In this document: positions 58,301 to 64,000 of the stretch, one piece after another
Layout of the letters: each line of letters begins with the position of its first letter
Numbering within the stretch: position 1 is the first letter of the stretch
From: Cannabis sativa
Taxonomy: Eukaryota; Streptophyta; Magnoliopsida; Rosales; Cannabaceae
Assembly (NCBI RefSeq): GCF_029168945.1
Contig: NC_083601.1
Coordinates: 14,660,160 to 14,724,159 of the forward strand
Length of the DNA: 64,000 bases
Direction: 5' to 3'
Made by a program: the position numbers and the translations under genes
The notes under the pieces: model-generated
What the model was told of the DNA's origin: nothing
Seen by the model: the letters and a program-made list of their open reading frames with translations, nothing else
Databases searched by the model: none

Positions 58301-58640
58301 ATGCAGCCACATAGACATCTCCACTATCATAACCATCACTTAGGTTTGCATTTTGATAGTCATTTTTAGTCTTGTTTGATTTGTTTGATTCCTCTTGATG
58401 ATCTGAATTTTGTTTCCCATTGCTTTTCTTGTAAAAGTAGCATTCTCTCTTGAAATGCCCTAACTTTCCACAATGGTAGCACCCATTTGGATCTTTAGGA
58501 CCCTTTGAATTTGACCTCCCTTTGTGATGATGATTGCTGCCCTTGTGTGAACCCCTACTAGTGCTTGAACCTCTACTAGTGCTTCTACCCTTATTATGCC
58601 ATGGTTTCTTTTGTCCAGGCCTTCCCCTACTTAGGTTAAC
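55395..58640 (-). pseudogene. Copia gag(C-term)-pol polyprotein, broken
   Basis: The zinc knuckle CYHCGKLGHFKREC lies at 58481-58440. The open frame 58310-56847 holds the protease (DWIIDSGCTFHMT) and integrase: HRRLGHISERG ... CEFC zinc domain, then the core with Asp in RTDNGLEF and Glu in QQNGVAERMNR. The first catalytic Asp is replaced by Asn (VHSNLWG, where relatives have SDLWG). A frameshift near 56850-57030 leads to RT in 57037-56081 (GFTQKEGIDFTEIF, LYGLKQSPRQW). Another near 56130 leads to YVDDM in 56135-55671. A TAG at 55673-55671 interrupts RNase H, which continues to about 55395 (GFTDADYAGDKDTRRST). Inactive. Confidence 0.9.
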
Positions 58641-60911
58641 TGTAACACCCAGGCATATTACGTGATTTTTTAAACGTACTGTGCAGCTCGTTGCTAATCA
58701 ACGAGGTTTATGGAAATCGTGATTAATTAAAATTTTTGCTTTTTAATTAAACTTATAAAATATTTCATACAAAATACTTGGGATCCCATTTACAAAAAAG
58801 CTTTACAAAAGTTACTGTCTAATACAAAATACTTGTCGCCTAGCGACTAATTACAAAAGCACTGTTGTCCTGAGGATCGTACGCTCCAGGCCTAACCGCC
58901 CCTACATGTACAATCTTCATCGGCTCGTCCTCACGGTTCCTCAGCTTTGGCCTTGCCCTTACCTACACATAAACATAGCATTGTGAGTCGACAGACTCAG
59001 TAAAAGAAGCATAAATCATAATCATACATAAATCTCGGGTTATGATCAGACGCCCATACCCCTGACCATAACCCTAACTACCGTGTCCCATACGATACTG
59101 AGTCCCGAACGTTCATAAGACGATACTATTGACAAGTAACACCCTATACTCGGTTCACTGGTCATACTCCAGCTGCTAGTCAGACTCTAGCCTAACTGAT
59201 GTGTTACAGTATCAACCTATACTCGGTTCACTGGTCATACTCCAGTTGCTAGTCATACTCTAGCCTAACCGATGCGATACGGTCAAATAGCACAGTACCA
59301 CCAACCCTAGAATCAGCCTATACTCGGTACACTGGTCATACTCCAGTTGCTAGTCATACTCTAGCCTAACCGATGTGATATGGTCGGATGGTACGAAGCC
59401 AACATACATATCTAATGTAATCTAACAGGCTTCCTAACATGCACGCTAAACATGTAATATATATGCATACTGTTATACTAATCTTACCTCAATTCTGAAT
59501 TCAGGTGTGCCGGTCAACTTGAGTGGAACGAACTGCACGGCGGTTTACAGGCTCCTAAACCATAACAATCACAACACTATTAAGTGATGCGCTAAATCAC
59601 TTCCCGGGGACTTCAACTAGAAACTAAAAGTTTCCTTATCGATGAAAAGCATGGCAATACCCTAAATAACATAAAAACGAGAAAAACTAGGATTCCTGGA
59701 AATTTCCCAACCGGCAGACCGGTTGCACAACTGGAATTCCGGTTATGGGAATTCCCGAACCCCATCCGGAATTCCAGTTGCACATCCGGAATTTCGGTTC
59801 CTCGCAGGGAACAATCAAAAATTCATAACTCATTCCAAACAACCCCAAACCATACCAAACCTTCCAGACCTGCTATTTAGACCCTAAGGAACATTTCTAA
59901 AGCATCAAAACCGAGCTTCATGCATACAATCAAAAATCACCATTAAAGCTCCAAGCTTTGAGTTCAAAACTCAAACTTGGTTAAACATCACTAACATGCA
60001 ATCAAACCAGCTCAAATCTACCTAAACATGCATATAATAACCTCTGAAAACTACAGCAAGCATCAACAAAACAACAGCAACAGATTCTTCATTTATTTCT
60101 TTGAAAACTAAAGTTTTGAGTTAAAATTCCACAACTTTAAACAACATAACTATCATGCATCACAAGCAGATCAATTCTACTCAATTAAACAATATTAAAC
60201 CTCTAAAATCATCTCACAAACACAGCAGCGACAACACCTCAAGAACTAGCATGCAAATCATCATTTTCATCCAAAAATTCTAAGAAACTTAACAGAGAGC
60301 TATAGAAATCATACCAATCAACTTGTGAACACTAAATCTTGTTAAAAATAGCTTGAATCACCAAGAAAATATCCACTTCCTTACTGCTCAAGGAGGGCCG
60401 AAAAGAGAGAGGGAGAAAGCTTGAGTTTTTTTTTTCTAAATTTTCTAATTTTTCTATTTGAATGAAATGAGAGAAAAGAGCATATATTAAACCATTATTT
60501 CAGCCAAAAGGAACATAACACAACATCCATTTTCCACTTACTAAGTCCACTAAAGGACAAAACATAAATGGGACAAAATGACCATTTTGCCCCTCCACAC
60601 TTAAAATAACATAAGGGCACTAAAGGGTATTTTTGGGAAATTCTAAATTCCCGACCACTCCCGACATTCCCAATGGCTAATAAACCGTCCCGATATACTA
60701 ACATACTAAGTTGTGATTTTACTGAGCCAAACACCGAGTTCCATGTTACCGGGCACCGGAAATGCAAGAATTATGAAATTCACTATATGACATAAAATGC
60801 ATTTCAGAATTCAATAATAACAGCATAAATAATTATTTAATATATAAATAATTTTCCATAATTAAACATAATTAATTGCTAATTTCCAAATTAAACTAAG
60901 CGGTCTTTACA
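58641..60911 (+). mobile_element. Solo LTR (2271 bp) of a large retrotransposon
   Basis: TGTAACACCC to GGTCTTTACA, flanked by TTAAC on both sides (58636-58640, 60912-60916). TGTAACACCC starts are common in gypsy (Tekay/Del-like) LTRs; strand and family are inferred from this only. It contains three imperfect copies of a 67-bp unit (59143, 59215, 59317: CCTATACTCGGT.CACTGGTC...). No coding region lies inside. It separates the two parts of the copia gag. Confidence 0.88.
59143..59383 (+). repeat. Three-copy 67-bp repeat within the solo LTR
   Basis: CCTATACTCGGTTCACTGGT followed by CATACTCCAG.TGCTAGTCA and CTCTAGCCTAAC.GATG recurs at 59143, 59215 and 59317. The third copy is separated from the second by an extra 30 bp. 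Confidence 0.9.
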
Positions 60912-61083
60912 TTAACATCCCCATTAGTATGCCCCGGTCTTTCAACCTTCATTTCCAAATCTTTTGATTTCAAAGCTGAGATTACTTCTTCAAGAGTGAT
61001 CTCAGTTCTCCCATACTTAATGGCTGTCTTAACCTCCCTGTAGGATTTCGGTAGTGAATTGAGAATTATAATTGCTTAGCTGG
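60912..61083 (-). pseudogene. Copia gag fragment
   Basis: Minus strand reads LNSLPKSYREVKTAIKYG then EEVISALKSKDLEMK, the conserved copia gag (UBN2-type) segment. It is the N-terminal side of the gag cut by the solo LTR. Confidence 0.8.
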
Positions 61084-61838
61084 ATAGTTTTATTTAATTT
61101 TAAATGTTATTTTATAAATAAAAATTAAATAAAAAATTAAAAAAGATAAATGAATATCTTTTTCAAATTTTAAATGTAATTTAAATAAATAAAATAACAA
61201 AATTTAAAAGTTAGCAAAATATCTTACATCTATCTAAAATTGCATGATTATAGTTATCTTATTTTAAATTTAAATAAGGTCAAATTATTTTAAAAAAAAA
61301 ATAATTTAAAAAAAATAATTAAAATCTGACCTTAAATTTAAAAATAAGATAAGATATAATCAAATTTAAAAATAAGATAGATAATTAAGCAAAAAAGATA
61401 GATATTGACTATTTGAAATTCAAATTACACTAATATCATGAATTAAATTTAAAAAACTTTAAATAAATTCATTATGATAATTAGAATTGAATTAGGAATA
61501 GTAAATGTATAAATACAGAACTACACAAAAAATCGGAAGTTAATTCCATGAAAAAGCATGAAAAAACGAAGAAAAATAAAAAAATTACAAGTTGTACGGA
61601 CGGGATGCAGTGCATACCCGTCCGAGCGCGTGCATGGATGTTGGGCCGAGTTTCCTAGGCGGAATGAGTGTCACGCACAATTTCCGTGCGCGCAGGGGGG
61701 AATTCAGCAACCTTATCTTTTTTCAAATCTTCAAAAAATCATAACTAATTCAAATTAAATCGAAATTGAGTTCTGTAAAAAAGTAACTTGCTTAAATTTT
61801 TCCATACTATCCAATAAAAATAATTCCAGAAACAGATA
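61084..61838. other. AT-rich segment with a GC-rich island at about 61593-61700
   Basis: Mostly A/T with internal inverted AAAATAAGATA-like repeats (61260-61390). The GC-rich island has a short open frame on the plus strand (61558-61758) with no recognisable family. No boundary motifs were found. Confidence 0.4.
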
Positions 61839-63036
61839 TTCAATTATTTTTCACGAAAATTCACAAACATCAATCAATCATCAAATAACACTCAATACAA
61901 CATGATACCATCCAAAACATCAAACAATCGTTTTAAAGTCCAAATTTCTTGCAAGAAAATCAATTACCATGGCTCTGAAACCAGTTATTAGAATTATTTT
62001 ACCAGGATCTTAGATCTACTCACAAGTATGTTTATTAACACCCTAAATATGAACTTTCTAAAACGTTGAAATAAACACATATAAAGTTTAAGAAACCTTA
62101 CATTGGGTGCAGCGGAATTAAATGACTCCTTCCGTTCAGATCTCTAACCCTTGTATCCTTTCTGTCGCAGAGTATTATCAAGATCTGAACCTGGATCTCT
62201 TTCTCTGAATCTTTGATGCTGAAACTCCTTTTGCTGAAAATCTTTCTTCACGATCTTCCTCACTATGATTAAGGTATTGCTTGCTGTGTGTGGGCACTAC
62301 TCTAATCACCAAAGGGATTTCGAAATTATCAAGGAAGAAGAGAGAGAGAGAGTGGCGGCCAAGGTAGAGAGAGAGGTCAGGTTTTTCTGAATAAAAAGTG
62401 TAATTTTCCTGAAGCCTTCACTATCTATTTATAGCATTCCACTAGGGTTAGGTTTGAATTATTTGGCATTAAAATAATGAAAATATCAGAGGTAAAACTC
62501 CTATAAAAGTGGCCGGCCATGGCTTATTGGGTTTGGGCCTCACTTTTTGCAATTTTGCAGTTTTATCACTTTTGATTTGATTTTCTCAAAAACGCCAATT
62601 TTCTAATTCAACCATTTAAATGCCAATTTTCTAACTATTTAATAACTATAAATAATTATTAAATAATATTGTCATTTATCATATTTATTAATTGAACCAT
62701 ACAAAGTATCATAATTAACAAATATGCCCCTAATAACTCTTTCTTTACAATTTCGCCCTTACTTAGTGAAAATTTCACAAATAGACATAGTCTAATTTGA
62801 GAATTATAATTGATTAATCAAAACCAATTACATGAGTCTTACAAACAATATTATCTCAACTAGTGCGGGGACCATGGGTCTATATAACCGAGCTTCCAAT
62901 AAGTAGATCAAGAATTTATCACTAAAATTCAGTAACTTATTAATTCTTCGTTGAATCAACTCATAGAACTTAGAATTGCACTCTCAATATATAGAATGCT
63001 CTATATGTTCCACCATATAGACGCATCATTAGTTAT
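61839..63036 (-). mobile_element. LTR plus leader unit 1 (antisense copia-type)
   Basis: The leader at 61839-61985 ends in ATGGCTCTGAAACCAG, a mutated complement of the tRNA-iMet primer site. The LTR occupies 61986 to about 63036, with a TATA-like CTATAAATAG (minus strand) near 62428-62437. It aligns over at least 400 bp with the unit starting at 63037. The terminal dinucleotide is mutated (TA for TG). Confidence 0.75.
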
Positions 63037-64000
63037 TCATTGTTATTTTTCCGAGAATTTTACAAACATCAATCAATCATCAATACAACACACAAAACAA
63101 CATGATCTCATCCAAATCACAAACAAATCGTTTTAAGTCCAAATTTCTTGCAAGAAAATCAATTACCATGGCTCTGATACCAGTTGTTGGAATTATTTTA
63201 CCAGGATCTTAGATCTACTCACAAGTATGTTGATTAACAACCTAAATATGAACTTCTAAAACGAATATAAGTAAACTCATATAAAGTATGAGAAACCTTA
63301 CATTCGATGCAGCGGAATAATATGTCTCCTTCCACTCAGATCTCTAACCCTTGTATCCTTTCTGTTGCAGAGTATTATCAAAATTTGAGCCCGAATGTCC
63401 TTCTTTGTTGAATCTGGATTCTTCACAGTCTTCCTCACTATGATTGAGGTACTACTTGCTGTGTGTGGGCACTACTCTATCACTTAAAGATTTCGAAACA
63501 GGGAAGAAGAAAGAGAGAGAGAGGTGGCGGCTCAGGAAATTTCTGTGAAAGGAATGGGATGCAAATGTGTTGTCTGTATTTCCTGAAGCATTTACTTTCT
63601 ATTTATAGAATACCACACATGGTTAGGGTTGAATTACTTAGCATTAAAATAATAAAAAAATTAAATGATAAAGGCAATGCATGTGGCCGGCCATGGCAAT
63701 ATGAAATAGTCCTCACTTTTGCAAAACACTATCCAATTAGTCTAAATGTTAATAAAACCAATAAAAATTAAAGTAAACCCAAGTAAAAGTCTACAAGAAG
63801 AATTTTGAAACTGTAATAGAGAATATACTCTCAATCAAGAAAGATATTATTTATTAATAAAAAAGACCCGTAAATTATGATTAATTAACACATAAACTAC
63901 ATAAAAATATCTTCTCTACTCGTAATTAGTTAAATTTAAGAGTTACCTAAAATTTGAATGAACAGAAAGATTTAACTTTTTTTTCCATTTCTTCAATCTA
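63037..64000 (-). mobile_element. LTR plus leader unit 2, cut by the window edge
   Basis: The leader at 63037-63184 contains an intact complement of the iMet primer site (GCTCTGATACCA, 63171-63182). The LTR starts TGTTGGAATTATTTTACC at 63185 and runs past the window end. Identity to unit 1 is roughly 85-90% by eye. A minus-strand TATA-like sequence lies near 63598-63607. Confidence 0.78.

Larger units (their letters stand above)
55371..61083 (-). mobile_element. Decayed Ty1/copia element, Tork-like, interrupted by a solo LTR
   Basis: Minus-strand order: gag (61083-60912, resuming at 58640), zinc knuckle, protease, integrase, RT, RNase H (ending near 55371). The solo LTR 58641-60911 lies inside gag with a TTAAC duplication. 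A convincing 3' LTR is not seen beyond 55371. The gag side passes into unrelated AT-rich DNA at 61084. Confidence 0.82.

Overview
The window is plant nuclear DNA. It carries three intron-rich housekeeping genes in its first 13 kb, then about 50 kb of nested transposable elements. Intron structure, plant-type gene families, Tat-lineage Ty3/gypsy and Tork-type Ty1/copia retrotransposons, Mutator-like elements and a 5S-bearing Cassandra LTR all point to a flowering plant. The gene sequences read as a eudicot, possibly Rosales (Cannabaceae-like); that last step is impression, not a database result.

Genic island (1-12.9 kb). A 13-exon ATP-dependent 6-phosphofructokinase gene (+) is followed by three copies of a 400-bp palindromic MITE and a hAT-type MITE. 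Next come a 4-exon AP-4 adaptor sigma subunit (+) and, converging on it, a 7-exon membrane-anchored gamma-glutamyl transferase / glutathione hydrolase (-). All three reconstruct to full-length proteins (488, 143 and 628 aa) with clean GT-AG introns and no internal stops. They act in glycolysis, vesicle sorting and glutathione breakdown and share no obvious pathway.

Transposon sea (13-64 kb). A solo LTR (17.2-18.0 kb) and a foldback element precede a decayed Tat-type element at about 18.4-21.8 kb. A 12.2-kb Tat element (21829-34068, TSD GTTAC) has inserted into that remnant. It has LTRs, gag, protease, RT, two RNase H domains, integrase and a separate antisense gene with its own TATA box. The antisense gene is itself interrupted by a Cassandra-like solo LTR carrying a 5S rRNA promoter (31185-31616, TSD TCGAG). 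Two related Mutator-like elements follow: a 1.65-kb near-palindrome (34216-35864) and a 7.3-kb coding copy (36367-43627). Both have 8-bp target duplications and dense TCGA-palindrome arrays. The coding copy holds a DUF1985/Ulp1-type ORF, a broken MULE transposase and a small Cys4 protein.

The most unusual object is the 5.4-kb LTR element at 44071-49513 (TSD CTCAC). Its LTRs differ at only 4 of 253 positions, yet its interior has almost no coding capacity. The interior is instead packed with short perfect hairpins, many closing on a CCTGAAG-like loop. Beyond it lie clusters of 9-bp-TSD MITEs, a long-TIR MULE-like element nested in one of them, and a decayed antisense Tork-type copia element. 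A 2.27-kb solo LTR (58641-60911, TSD TTAAC) splits the copia gag. The window ends in two tandem LTR-plus-leader units with tRNA-iMet-type primer sites.

All homology calls are from reading the translations by eye. No searches, folds or alignments were run.
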